Assembly: GCA_019096065.1 (NCBI GenBank)
Contig: JAGUCH010000006.1
Location: 4,794,001 to 4,858,000 of the forward strand
DNA length: 64,000 nucleotides
Source of the DNA: Paracyclopina nana
Taxonomy: Eukaryota > Arthropoda > Copepoda > Cyclopoida > Cyclopettidae
Direction: 5' to 3'
The translations under genes were made by a program, and so were the position numbers. A model generated the notes under the pieces. That model saw nothing but the letters and a program-made list of their open reading frames with translations. It was not told where the DNA came from and did no database searches. Below are positions 34,964-48,610 of the stretch, piece after piece (within the stretch, counting starts at the first letter, position 1; every line of letters starts with the position of its first letter).

Positions 34964-36021
34964 TAGAGCTAATGAGAGCCAGTCAGTCCGACCTCGCCAC
35001 CTGGAAAAAGTTTTAATCTTCTTTAAATTGGTGTAACAGTACGTTAATCCAATTTAAGTTGCATTAGCATCACGCAGAGTGCCGTATATAACGATGCAAT
35101 TGAATAACTTTCTGAATTACCATAGGGTTCCACTCTCGAAAGTTAAAACGCCCAAGAATGCAATTTATTTCTGAGAATGGCTTTAAAGCAGTATGCTAAA
35201 AACTTTTTCAATATGTAGCCCGCGTATTTTATTATGACTTGCGCGAGATGCGAGTTGGGCCATAAAAAAATGCCAAGGACTTTTAAAAATCTTCAATATT
35301 AAAAATTGTGTGGGCTGGAAGCCTCCATGATTTCCAGTGCTATATTTCAAAGCTCACCTTTTTGTCGAAATCCTCATTCTGCAAAGGGTGCCAGGTTTGT
35401 TTTCATTTTTGGATGGTCTGAAACCTTGGCAAGGTCTGATGATATTGTAGGCTGTTCATCTACTACTACAACCACGACCAGCAGCTCGCGCACGCCTCGC
35501 GTGAATGGATCACAGTCGATCTGCAGCAGGAAGAAAATTTCAAGGCTCTGTTGTATGCACTGTGCCGTTTGGTGGCTACATCAACCACTTTTTAGTGCCC
35601 ATGCATCTACACCTCTTTGCTGAACAGTTATATGTAATATTTTGAGCATGATCGCAATGGGTTATATACGTGACACATTGGCCAATTAGAAACTCGGTTT
35701 CTCCATCATCAGCTTACATCAGATAGACACGTTTCTGAGCCTCATTATATTATGATGGGGGAATAAAAACGGCGGAAGAGAAATCAGCGCAGCAGTTTCA
35801 CTTCTCCCGCTTCTTCATCTTCTTCCATATACCTCATTTTCTGGTACGAGCACGGTGTCATCTGTCTTCAACTATACGCGCGCGCGTATACCATAAAATT
35901 AACTATTCTAAATTCTAGACCACGCGTGAAATCAGATGATCCTCTTGTGAAGATGTGGTACCAATTATCGAATTATTACATGCTTTCTTTTCAATAGAAA
36001 TACAGTGTTTCACAGCCCAGA
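34964..36021. other. Intergenic region upstream of GT31, 3' of sulfotransferase
   Basis: This holds the GT31 promoter and 5' leader on one side and the sulfotransferase 3' UTR on the other. There is a (CGCG) run with TATA-like flanks at 35878-35891 and a CTA/CCA-rich stretch at 35459-35480. The plus-strand ORF at 35306-35623 is judged to be chance. Confidence 0.45.
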
Positions 36022-38031
<2,010 letters not shown>

Positions 38032-39352
38032 ATTAGGAATTTCAGAGAGTTTGACAGTTCAACTCATCGTGTCTTTTTACCCCGAGTTTTCACAGGCAAC
38101 TAAAACGCGTTGCTAGAACGACTTGAGTGTGTGTGCTCACGTGAGAGAATTTTACCTGTGAACTTCAAACCCAAGAGCTTTAAACGGCGATCACACTCGA
38201 AGGTAGTTGCAGAAGAAAACTGGTACAGCCTTTTTATGTTATGCCAAATACCGTTCTATCTTTGTAGGAATTGAGCACATCTGCTGGCGCAGTGCTCATA
38301 ACATCTTTCGTGAGGAACTTCAAAGAAATGCTCTAAGGAAAGAAATATATAGCCTATCTAGACCAATTTGCAATTTTGCAATTGAATTTTCGTGTAAACT
38401 TTGAGGGCCGTGATTCAATTTTCAAAGGCTATTTTTTTAGCTGTCCAATATATAGCAAGTTTCAGTGGGCTTTTCTGCCCTAGGAGAAACCAGATCACGT
38501 ACGATTTTGAGAAGAACAGCAACATCCGTTCTACTAATTGCCTTTTTCTACAGCATCATTGTTCTTGTAATATGCGTGACAACGTTGCCAAGAGGAAGCA
38601 GACAAAAAGGCGGGGAGTATCCCAAGAAATGGTCATTGGCCTACACTGAAGCTCCAACTTGGAGGCAATTTTTCGCTAAATTAGCCTCTGTTCTTCTAGC
38701 TTTTGCAAAGGGAGAATTTTAGATCAAAGAAAGGCAAAAAGTTGAACAAAAGGAATGATGAAAGAAAGAGCAAATTACGCTGCTTCTTTATGCGGCCTGT
38801 CTCCACTTTTTTTTTCGGTGGTGGGACTTTTCCACTTGGAATCTGATTGTGCGAAAGTTCCCAATTTAATTGACACCCTCGAGCGCCTTTAGTGAAAAAA
38901 TCGCAGCAACAATCACCGCATTTTCAACAAAGTGGAGGCGGTGCAACAACCTTTTGTCATGCTCGCCATCTCTGCGATCGCAATCAATTTTGTCTGAGGC
39001 GTCTCTTTTTCTCAGACTTTAGCTTTGAAGTACTTGAATTTCGGAGAGCACAAACCGCAAATTACGCAATTATTTCCCCATCGCCCCCCGTTCGTCGACG
39101 GAAGCAGCTTATTTGTAGGCTTCGAAAATTTCCTTTATATTATTGGCAATCTTTAACAACGCAACGTAGTTCGTACGCAAAATTTCTTCTTCGTCATCTC
39201 TAATATGTTGTAAAAGAAAAGCATGGCACAAATATTGATCCAAGTAGCTCTGAAGAGAGGCGAGGACCTTGCCTGGCTGTCTTGTCTGTCACTGCTTCGC
39301 TTGATGGGAAGACGACGCAAAATAATTAAGCTTAAATGTGGTGGGCGTGTCG
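38032..39352. other. Intergenic region between sulfotransferase start and ZDHHC 3' end
   Basis: This contains the sulfotransferase promoter and the likely 3' UTR of the ZDHHC gene. Plus-strand ORFs at 38207-38722 and 38892-39203 have no domain or splice context. Nothing else is recognised. Confidence 0.45.
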
Positions 39353-42300
39353 TCATACGGATATCTCGTAACTGTTCATGTCGTACACACTGTCTCGGCG
39401 GCCATCCTCGTTTTGAGGCTCTTGCTGAGGCTGCTGCAGTTGAGGCTGCTGCTGAGGGTTTCGAGCGAAACGCTGCTGATGTGGAGGACCCTGGCTTTGG
39501 TCGAGAGTTTCGGTGATTTCTAAAGCTCTGGTGAATGACATGGGCTGCTTCTGATGAGTCGAAGCCCTACCCGTCGTGGTGTAACCAACATTCGGAACAA
39601 TGTGGTGACTAGAAACCACGGAGGACGCACTGGGAGAAGACATGTTCCCACTCGGGACAACTGGTCCACCTGGAAAAAATCATAATTTACAATCAAGAGG
39701 AAAATGGGCTAAAAATAGTAGATATTCACCAGGATAGCCGGAGGGGGTGGTTCTAGGGCCCCCTGATTGCAATTGTTGCTGCTGCTGCTGTTGCTGCTGC
39801 AGGTAATAGTTCACTTGAGATGCATAAGTCGCGTGCCTCACTGGGCTGTTGGAGCCTTCGGTAGGATAAGCGTGCTCATATCCTGTCAAATGAGTTTGAG
39901 GTGGGTCTTTCCACACGTAGTAAGTTCGCTGAGGAGAGGAGCTCTCCAGGCCCGAGCTGGTGGACACCGGCAGGACTCCGGTCGACTCTAATAGCTCCCC
40001 ATCTGACAAGTATCTGGGGAAAAAATTGTCCTCAAATACGATTAGGGCAAATATTCCAGGAAAAAGTTTACCTTCGTCCCGGTGAAGTTGCCTGACCGTA
40101 CATCGTGCCAGGAGAGTAGCTTTTTGACATGTCATGCTCGTATGGCCTTGACAAAGACTGCTGTTGAGCCAAAGAAATATATTCTGGTCTGGTTCCGCTC
40201 GTTACAGTAGGATGAGAATACCTTAGCAACAGAAATCGTAAAGAATGCCAGTAAAGTATTTCAGGCTTGCTTACCGAATTGGGCTTGGCACTGAGGTGAC
40301 TCCGGCGAACGGAGTAGGAATTCCCATACGGCTAACCTTTTGTGCAACGCTCGGGCTCTGAACTTGACCCATCATATTTGCTGAAGATCTTTGCTGCAAA
40401 GGTCTCATCTCAACTCCCTGATCGCCCGAAGAGAGCATATGGTCCGGGGTTTGGCTGCGCTTCCCTCCCCGTTGACTCGAATGTGGAGATCCTTTCATGT
40501 ACTGTGGGTTAAACTTTCCCTGCAGCAAAATGGAGAAAAATAAGGCTCGACTTTTTTTGCCTACTCCAACAGGAAAACTTACCGAGTTTTTGAAGCTTCC
40601 TCGGGCTGAGCTTATGGGAGGCTCGTCAGGAGAAGCAAAAAAGTTGGACTTGGAAGAGTTGTGAGTCAATGGAGCCTCGCTGTCAACAGATTGACTAGCC
40701 ATGGGCTCGTCTAGGTCGTCGTCTATGTCACTGCGATCAACCACGTTCATCTACGCAGAGCAAAGTTAGCAAGTTACAGAGTACATTGAAATATGACAGC
40801 TGAAAAACTTTGAAACCCACACACAGTAAATTACAAAGAGAGAGCAGCACTCACAAGGTGAGTGAAGGAATAGCTTGCATTCACAATAAATGAACCCTCG
40901 ATCAAAAGGTGCACAGAGATAAGAAGGTTGAAAGTAAACGACATTGATGATGCATGAAAACACACATATTCTTTCGATAGTTTTACCCTTGCGTATTTAG
41001 CATTGTGCAACATCCCCCCATGATTATCATTTGAAGCTGCTTGAAGATTTCTGTAGATCCGAACCTGATCAGAATTCTGCGGCGCTGAAAGCTGGTGCTG
41101 CGGAGGTCCGAGAGGCTTGGCAGGAATTGTGTACTTCCTTGGTTTCTTCCCAATAAACTTCGCAGGGTGCTTCAAGCTGAAAGGCGAGACATTAGGTAAT
41201 TTATGCTCAACACTAGTTTAGGTCATTCAGTACCTAGGATATTGAGGCCCACAAAGCGTATAGCAACAGTTGTACCCGCAATTTTTAGAGAATGGGTTGT
41301 ATCCTCCTCGAAACTTGCCCGTCACCTGTTCGTTGGTGGTGCGACCACGACTCACGAGGACCATGTGGAAGCCAGTGAGGCCGAAAATGGGGATGAACAG
41401 CAGCCCTATGACTCCCATGACGATGAATGATACAATAACAGCCGGATCAGTCAAATTGTCCCGCTTGTTCAACACGTGGATCAAGCAAAGGACGAAAATC
41501 GAAGTCATGTGAATGGACAACGAAATGAGGAACATGAAGAAGTATCTGTAGTTGCGACGTCCTATGCAGTTGTTAACCCAAGGGCAGTGGTGGTCAAAAA
41601 TCTGAAAGACAACGAGAGAGGGCAATGCCACTGTACCGATACCACTTTTGGCTACTACTTTATCGCAAGATAATCCGAGAAGCCAGGCAAGAATGAAAAG
41701 TTGCCATGACACACTTTCCTTACTGCTACTGACTAAGATGAAAATCGTATTGATTTTCGTTTTGATTGATTGGTCACATGAACACTTGTAGTGTATGCAT
41801 GCAAAAATGACATGATAATAGCGCAGAAGAGCACAAAGAGATCAATCCGCTTATCGGCTTGCTAGCGAACAAAGATTGATTTATGAGCTTACCTCGATGC
41901 AATTATTGCAAACAGAGCAATGCGAGCACCTCGGTGGCCGATAAAACTGACAGGTCACGCACCACTTCATCCTCACGGTGATTCCATTGATTTCCACGTT
42001 TCTGTACAATGGAGCTCGGAAATCGTCGTCTCGATCCTCGTCCGCACTAGCTCTTGGAATGACGCCAGGGTCCATAAAGGTAGCTAAGCTGAAGTTCATC
42101 ACGACGAAAATGGTCAAAATTCCTTGGTACAAAGGAATCACCCATAAATGTTTCTCCGATAAATACCATTGAACACAACTGAAATAGGAATGTAAACATG
42201 CTTCACTTTGTCTGTCAAATGACATAGGGTTATTTATGATGTGCATCTGTCAATTATTTTTGGCCGAGATTTTTTTCGTGCGTCAAATCAAAGGGGGCAA

Positions 42301-42408
42301 TTTTAGACGATTGCACACTTACGGATAGTAGAAGAACAGAGTTGTACAGGATATTAGGAGTGTCCAGGCAAAAGCCGCCGGAAGAAATTTTGACTTGCAT
42401 TTGGCCAT
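39353..42408 (-). CDS. ZDHHC8: Palmitoyltransferase ZDHHC5/8 orthologue
   Basis: This multi-pass DHHC S-acyltransferase acts at the plasma membrane or Golgi. Nine exons (42323-42408, 41893-42178, 41234-41601, 40987-41176, 40583-40750, 40275-40519, 40072-40221, 39730-40013, 39353-39669) join in frame to 697 aa. Features in order: TM1 near residues 8-28, TM2 ([19 protein letters not shown]), [10 protein letters not shown], the DHHC cysteine-rich domain ([20 protein letters not shown] and [20 protein letters not shown], catalytic Cys in DHHC), TM3, TM4, the TTxE motif in [15 protein letters not shown], then a long disordered tail. The tail has a poly-Q run of nine and ends YEISV, the PDZ-binding C-terminus shared with vertebrate ZDHHC5 and ZDHHC8. 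The single copy here cannot be assigned to 5 or 8. The start MAKCKSKF is the only Met upstream of TM1 in this frame. Confidence 0.93.
39773..39801. repeat. CTG/TTG trinucleotide run coding poly-Q in ZDHHC
   Basis: This run of CTG and TTG codons on the plus strand codes for nine consecutive glutamines on the minus strand, in the disordered ZDHHC tail. Such runs often vary in length between individuals. Confidence 0.7.
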
Positions 42409-43349
42409 TTTTGAGCAATGAAGGAGTGGTGAAACAAATCCACGAGTCTCAAGCCGCCATTAGAATTTCCAACACTACTGAAAGGAAACGCATGGGGCTC
42501 TTTTTCCACCGGAAAACGACTGCACAATCCTGAGTTGATGGACAGGCTACAAGGAGCCCACAAAACTAAAGTCAGCGGTCTTCAATATCGGATGAGTCTT
42601 TGATTCACTTTTTTCGCGACCTCTGTGAGCAAATGGACCAAAAAAATAGCCGTAGCCACTCAAGGTCTCTTCTTCTAATCTACAAAATTAATCATAGAAA
42701 TGTGAAATAACTATCTTAAAGCTATTTACCTTTTTTTAATTCAATATCCAAGTTTTTGTGCATGGAAAAGCTGTGGAAATATAAGTGAGCTTCATTGTTT
42801 CGAAAGTTGTTGCCTTAAATTCATATGACGTTTCTTTTCTAAATTACTCTTTGCAAGTGAAGCATCAACACAGACCAATCCCGCAAATAAAAAATGATGA
42901 ATAGTTATGAACTCTAGTTTTAAACACTTGTTGTTGATTTAAAATGACTCAAACGAACAAGTTTTTACCCTAAAACTTCAAATTCATAAGTTATAGGACG
43001 ATTTGAAATGAAATTCATTTCCAATTAGATATTGTTGCCTTAAATTTTGCTTTCTTATTAGACAGGCACTGCCGCATCGCAAAAACGCGCCAAAATTCAA
43101 AAATTCAAAACCATTATGCGCTATTTATCATGCACAAGAATGATAAAGGTTGCTTCAAGCGTGTCAGCAACCTTCCTCAAGAAGTTATCACACTCTTTAC
43201 GAATATTCGGAATGTTCAACATCCTTGAATTGATATTTACTTTGAAAAGACCCCTGAAACCACACCTGGATTTTCTTACACATCATCATTTCTACCTGGA
43301 AGCTTCTGAAGTAACTGCATTGGCAACTTCCACCAAAATATGTACAGAA
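42409..43349. other. Divergent region between ZDHHC and the ZP-N gene
   Basis: This holds the 5' leaders and promoters of two divergent genes. The frame open before 43350 contains several Met codons but reads as chance AT-rich sequence, so it is treated as 5' UTR. No repeat or RNA gene is seen. Confidence 0.45.
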
Positions 43350-43901
43350 ATGGATTCGAAATTGCTCATACTTGTTGCTCTGTGTCTACTACCGAGTGCC
43401 ATATCAGAGGAAGAAATATGGGAAAAAGAGATGGGCAAAGAGGTGTATATTGAAGCCAGTGTCGATGGTTTGAAAGCAGTACATTTAAAATGCTTCGATG
43501 ACAAAATGAGGGTAAATGTCGAGCTTGAAGAGAGTGGCTTTGACGGAGTCATTTATACACGTGGCTCTTTCAAAGCAGGCAAAAAGCCATGCTTTTATGA
43601 CGCCAAAGGAGTTGAAAATGAAAAATTCACTCTTGAATGGACGTTTGAACAGTGTAAAACTGAAACCAGAGGAGACAAAAAAACCAACGAGATAATTGTG
43701 CAGCAAGATGATATGCTCATCTTTCCTGGAGATATGGCTTTTGAACTAATTTGCAAAGGGCAAGAAGCCACCATAGGCTTGGCAGATCCTGATCCTGGGG
43801 CAAAGCCTCTGCCCAGGAAGAGAAGGAAACCAGTCACAGGATCAAATGGGGAAGTGACATTCACGCCTGAACATGTACTCAAGCAGAAATCTGAGCTGTA
43901 G
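43350..43901 (+). CDS. Short secreted protein with a ZP-N-like domain
   Basis: This is a predicted 183-aa secreted protein in one exon. The start MDSKLLILVALCLLPSAIS was chosen because it gives a clear signal peptide followed by acidic EEEIWEKE. The body resembles the first half of an arthropod ZP domain: VHLKCFDDKMRVNVELEE, GFDGVIYTRGSFKAGKKPC, then a spaced cysteine (EQCKTET) and DMLIFPGDMAFELICKG. The four cysteines are in the order expected for the two ZP-N disulfides. There is no ZP-C half, furin site or membrane anchor, only a basic proline-containing tail (PRKRRKPV). ZP-N modules mediate polymer formation in cuticle and egg coats. The fold is an inference from pattern. An upstream in-frame extension to 43116 looks non-coding. 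Confidence 0.6.
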   Translation: MDSKLLILVALCLLPSAISEEEIWEKEMGKEVYIEASVDGLKAVHLKCFDDKMRVNVELEESGFDGVIYTRGSFKAGKKPCFYDAKGVENEKFTLEWTFEQCKTETRGDKKTNEIIVQQDDMLIFPGDMAFELICKGQEATIGLADPDPGAKPLPRKRRKPVTGSNGEVTFTPEHVLKQKSEL

Positions 43902-43986
43902 CAGTAGCAATCGTGTTATGATTAATATTGTTACTTGATTAGAACAAAAAAATTAATTATCAAAAAAATGTGGTTGGGCCATAATT

Positions 43987-44673
43987 TTATGCTTTACCAG
44001 CACTTTCCTTCTTCTTTTCTTGGCGCTTCTTCACATCCCAGTTGTATATCCTTGCCATAGTGACCTCAGTGATGGTCATCTGATCGCGAAGATACCCCAA
44101 GTCAAAGGCAATTTGGGAGATGTTTTTCTCCGCTGTCTCTTTGTTCTTGGTCAGAAGCTCTTCGGCATCATCAAGGCTGTACTCAAGCATAACATTAGCT
44201 CCAAGCCAAAGACACACCTAGAATAAACGGCCTATAATCTCATTTGTGCCAAGAAACGAACATTGAAGCAACATTTACCTTATCGGTGGGTGGAATCGAG
44301 GCACTCGCAAAAACAGAGTCAGATAGCAAAAATTGAGTGTTCGTCTCCTCGTTGGAGTCACGCTTCGACCTCAATTTGCTGATGAGTTCCAATGAGCTTG
44401 AAATATCAGGCAATTGCAATTTCAGCCTCCGTCTTTTGGCCGACAAATTCGCCTCCATAAACTTGTATTTTTGGTGCATTTCATCTAAGACCTGAAATTT
44501 CAATTTGTGTTTGAGCCATTTTCAATCAAGCTTTAGTATGCTCTTCTTACTTTCAACTTTTCTTCAGCGTTGTCTTCGCCTTTCATGTAACTGTCGACAT
44601 CTTCGACGAATTGAGCTGAAGGAATTCCAGAGAAACTCGTCTGACCCTCGGGAGGACAAGAAATATCAGTCAT
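43987..44673 (-). CDS. VBP1: Prefoldin subunit 3
   Basis: This is an alpha-type subunit of the cytosolic prefoldin hexamer that delivers actin and tubulin to CCT. Three exons (44551-44673, 44279-44491, 43987-44217) join in frame to 188 aa, near the human VBP1 length of 197. Conserved blocks are GIPSAQFVEDVDSYMKG, YKFMEANLSAKRRRLKLQ, FLLSDSVFASASIPPTDKV, CLWLGANVMLEYSLDDAEEL and DQMTITEVTMARIYNWDVKK. Two long coiled-coil helices flank a beta hairpin region as expected. The start MTDIS is the Met closest to the family's start; an upstream in-frame extension to 44757 is probably 5' UTR. It is convergent with the ZP-N gene, with 85 bases between stop codons. Confidence 0.95.
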
Positions 44674-45692
44674 TTTTCCAGGATTTGCTAAACCTTCGCT
44701 AAATCGATTGAAGAACAAATAACCTAATGCGGTGCGAGGGACGGTGTTTGTAAACAAAGACGGATCGAAATATCAAGTCAATTATAACACAGTGCCTACT
44801 TTTATGCCCCGCAAAATCATAATTACCTTTAAATTAACTAGTTTCAGAAACAAATGACAACTTTAGTGGTTCGGTTTTTTATGATATGCCCAAAAAATCA
44901 GAACTCATGGCTCTTTTGCCCTTTTCAAAAAACTTGAGTCGCCTTAAAATGACGCGCTTGGTTCTGGTTAAAAATAAATTTTCATTTTTCAACAAATCGG
45001 AAAAATTCAGTTTCATACTTCAATCAAGTGATTCAACAAGTTTCAGTGATTTTCGGTCTTTTAGATATTTTTTTCTTTGGTCTTATGATTCACAAATGAG
45101 GACACTAACCGTAAGCTAATTTATTTTCATCTATAATTTAGATTACGCTGATGCATAACTATTTGATATTAAACCAAATAATTTTTCATGTTGAGGTCAA
45201 TTTTTGCAATTTGGAATTGCATTTGTTTGTCTATTTTCACGGCTGCAATTCAACTAATATTTGGAAAATCCGCCAACGTTTTAGATTTAAATTTATGTTC
45301 CAATCCGCGTTAGCAAAATTCCTCATAGCTGAAATCCTATAGGTATTATGTTTAAATTAACTCTCATTTAATATCCGTTTTGCAAAATAATTTGCTCTGG
45401 TAGCAAACATCATCTTGAGCAACCCATTCTTTCCGTTAAGAACAGTACATTCCTTTGAATATCTAATATAAAATTACTTCTTACTAAGCCGCAAAGCTCA
45501 TGCTGCTTTGCCAAGCTAAATTAGGTTTAAAAAGTGATACATCTGAGGCTGTCCGTATTATAAATTATTGTGACATCCAGTGGATCATTCATCTTGCGTA
45601 AAAATGAAAAGAAGTCATTCAATTTAATTGTTAAACTTTTTATCCAAAGAAAAGCCTCTCAAACTCGACTTTTCAGCATTTAAGATGTGGAA
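44674..45692. other. AT-rich intergenic region, no gene seen
   Basis: This is AT-rich sequence with only chance ORFs (44886-45119 and 45151-45342 plus). It includes the prefoldin promoter. Nothing else is recognised. Confidence 0.5.
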
Positions 45693-45808
45693 CTACTTTT
45701 TATAAATACCGCTTCGTTCCAGTATGGTGAACAAGTCCTTTAGCTCCAATGAGATCTTTTGATCGTCCCACTTGTTAGCTTCTCCTTTCAGTTTGATCAA
45801 ATCTTGAG
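45693..45808 (-). CDS. Orphan terminal coding exon, unidentified gene
   Basis: On the minus strand a good acceptor (aatttcccacag) is followed by 38 codons that read like real protein: QDLIKLKGEANKWDDQKI, SLELKDLFTILERSGIYKK, then stop. The entry phase is 1. The sequence is charged and amphipathic, unlike the AT-rich chance ORFs around it. I could not find its upstream exon with a phase-1 donor in 45.8-48 kb, nor recognise the family. It may be the last exon of a gene starting further right, or a remnant. Confidence 0.4.
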
Positions 45809-46041
45809 CTGTGGGAAATTAATGTGTTTGACCAGAGTTGTTTGATAAGTATCCTAAATAATGAGGCTAGGGCACATTCTAAGTGTCTTTTTTTATGTAA
45901 TGCCTTGTGAAAATGCATTCTTATTGGGCTGTGCAAAGTCAGAACAAGGAATTTAAATGATTAAAGCGTGATGCAATTTCGTTGTTATCTTGAAGACTTG
46001 AACCGAATGAGTGTTCCGAATTTTAGAGGGTTTTAAGCATT

Positions 46042-46477
46042 TTTATTGAGCTTTTTTCATTTGGTGTTCCGCAGCGGACTTGTCACACGTTTTCTAAACA
46101 GGAAAATAATGATAGATGCAAATCGAATAAGAAGTTGTATCGTTAAAATTGATACGACAACCATTGCGTAGGTGGGATAGATATGCTCTGTGTACATGAT
46201 ATTCTTCCTAGTTTTTCGGGTGCTCTTGAATGCTCGCGGGAGGATTGCAAATGAACTTTTTGCACGTGTCCATGGTGTACTTTCCTAGGGCAGCATCCTT
46301 CAAAATGGTCATCCTTCCGAAGCCGAGAACTTGGTGCTTGGGACTGACCAGCCACTCAACAATGCTGAAATTGAGAAAGAGGACGCTTTGAATTTTTGGG
46401 TCTGAGCCATGGCATTCCTCGATTTCCTGAGCTGAATAAACGCGCGGTGGCTCCGACTCATTAGGAGGTTTGGCCAT
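46042..46477 (-). CDS. Candidate small gene, structure unresolved
   Basis: On the minus strand ATG at 46477 opens an 89-codon frame (MAKPPNESEPPRVYSAQEIE ... DTCKKFICNPPASIQEHPKN, stop at 46208). It contains an internal acceptor-like tttctcaatttcag near residue 38. Downstream, a second acceptor (attttcctgtttag, about 46098) is followed by a short open stretch (KTCDKSAAEHQMKKAQ) whose stop runs into an AATAAA signal at 46042-46047. A third overlapping frame would encode a membrane segment. These hints suggest a short spliced gene, but I cannot join the exons convincingly. No family is recognised. Confidence 0.25.
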
Positions 46478-48610
46478 TTTCACTCGGGCATTTTCAGGTA
46501 ACTTCCACGCGCGACTGTTCTACTTGCAGCTACTATGGAGTAGTAAAGTCTCAAGAAAACGCGGAGTAGTGACCAATTTGGTAGGACGCGAGGCTCGTGC
46601 CATGCACTTTCCGCACCTCGAGCGTAAAGCTGACCAAATACATCATTAACCAGGATCATAGGAGAAAATGCCCAATTCTCAACGAGAGCAGTCAATTACG
46701 CGGATAGAATTTCAGACCTACATTTATGACAAATCATCTGTCTAGTAAGTAGGTCTACTTTAATTACTGAGGCCTTCCAGGCAATATCAGTATAGTGGCA
46801 ATGAAGGCAGCACACTTACAAGAATGGCGTCGTCAGTTTGGCTATCAATTTAAGAGAAACTGACCCTAATCCAAGAGGTGTCGTAACCATATGTAGCATT
46901 GGAAGCTATCCAAAGTCTAGACAGATGCAGCAGCAGGATCAGAGTGATGCTTATGGCTCTAAATTGGCTGGAGCCAAGAAATTCATCCTTTTTGGGCCTG
47001 TCTGCTTTTCGCCGTAGTACGAGAGAAGACTTGGAAATGAATTTCTGCGTGGAAAATGATGCAGTGCCTGCCATCATCCACGAGCTGTATAGCAGAGTGG
47101 CCAGCATGCAAGAAGCATACAATGCTTGTTTTCTTCCTGGGATATAGCAAAGTGGGCACAGTGTGCTAGCTCGCACATGTTACGGAAATTGGCTTTTACG
47201 AGCAATGTCGCGTTTTATTGAGTGCAGTGGCTATGATGCAATAATGGTGGCCACCACCATCGTCATCAGCATTGTTAAAATTCCGCATTTTTCTATTTTG
47301 CTGCGGCCATCTGTGCCCAGTGTGCAAGCGCCGCAAAGCGCGAGTTGGTGGTGAAAGTCGGCGACTTCCAATGTGAAACCGCTCTGGCCAACTCTAATCA
47401 TGGATGAGAATGGGAAAAAACAGCAGCAGTGATGAAGATCTACCTTCTCGGCCAAGATCCATATGGCAAAAAATGCCGACATTTTGCGGCCAAATCACGA
47501 CTACGATTGCGCAAGCCTGAATCACAACTTTCGCCTGAATTTGATACCGAAGCTCGCGTTTCCGGGATCCCTAGCAGCTCCAGCGGAAATTATGCTGCTA
47601 CCACACTAGCCACGATGCCCTTGGTCCATTTTGACCATTTTAAAGTGAAATCTAAGTCGAATGGCCCTCTTGGCCAAAGAGTTTTGAGCGATGAGTAAAT
47701 TCACCTCAGGGAGCAAAAATGAGAAATGCTATAAAGCTCGTTTCATTAGGAGCTCCTACTACTTCACATCATCGGGGAATAATCTCCCAATTAGAATTGT
47801 CTGCACTTTTCCCGAGTCGTCACACGAAAGTTCTCACACTTTCGACGAATTTCACCCCCTAAAACTATATGCAATCAAAGGTGTACTATAAATGACTGCG
47901 ATTCCACAAGCGTTGTACTCGCACATTGCCATCGTTTTCCAATTAACGCGCGTAAAGCAGTTTCAAGCATTCCGAAGAAGTGCAGGGAAAGAAAGTTTTA
48001 CGCGAGCATAAAGCAACCTGATTTTTTCCTGTATACTGTGTTGGCATTGCAGAAGAAATTTCCTTCTTCCCGAGGCCTAAGTCCACTCACAGCCGCACCT
48101 TCTTCAATCTGAAGAACAATCGACTAAACACCGTAGATCCTGAACGGCGCGTTCACCGCTACTGTAAATGCCTCGAACAAAACAATGAATGGAGTAGTAG
48201 CGCTTTTTTCGGTTCCACCGGATTTTCACTAAAGTGCATTTTCTAAACCTGTTCCCCGACTTTTGGTATATAACACTTCATATGTTACTGTAAGAGCTAC
48301 AACACATTTACTACATAGCACAGAGGAGAAGAGAGTTTTTCCCGAAAATCTGTTGCACACAGAATTTTCATTTGCTGGCAGCTTCAGACCACACACACGT
48401 GTCTTGACGCGCATGATCATAATTTCTACTGACTGGGAAAGTTCCTTGTCAAAAACGTCCATCTCATATCGCTGAAATTTGGACCAAGCTACTACAGTAT
48501 AGTATCTACTCCCTGTAGTATATATGCCTTCTCGCGCGTGTGCCAAGAAGTCTGCTCAATCCTAGCATACACACGATGATGAAGTGTGTGTTTCTCGTAA
48601 AAAAGCATAC
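46478..48610. other. Intergenic or intronic region, unresolved
   Basis: This stretch follows the donor of the membrane-protein exon ending at 48611, so part may be its intron and 3' exon. A candidate acceptor before cttggtcc near 48490 would add only eight residues, so the 3' end remains open. A minus-strand 108-aa ORF at 46850-47176 has hydrophobic segments but no recognised domain. No RNA gene is seen. Confidence 0.35.

Noticed and set aside
35306-35623. Plus-strand 105-aa ORF upstream of GT31
   Set aside because: It is Thr/Ser-rich owing to a simple repeat, with no domain or start context.
46850-47176. Minus-strand 108-aa ORF with hydrophobic segments
   Set aside because: It has no signal, domain or splice support, and the opposite strand is equally open over the same stretch.
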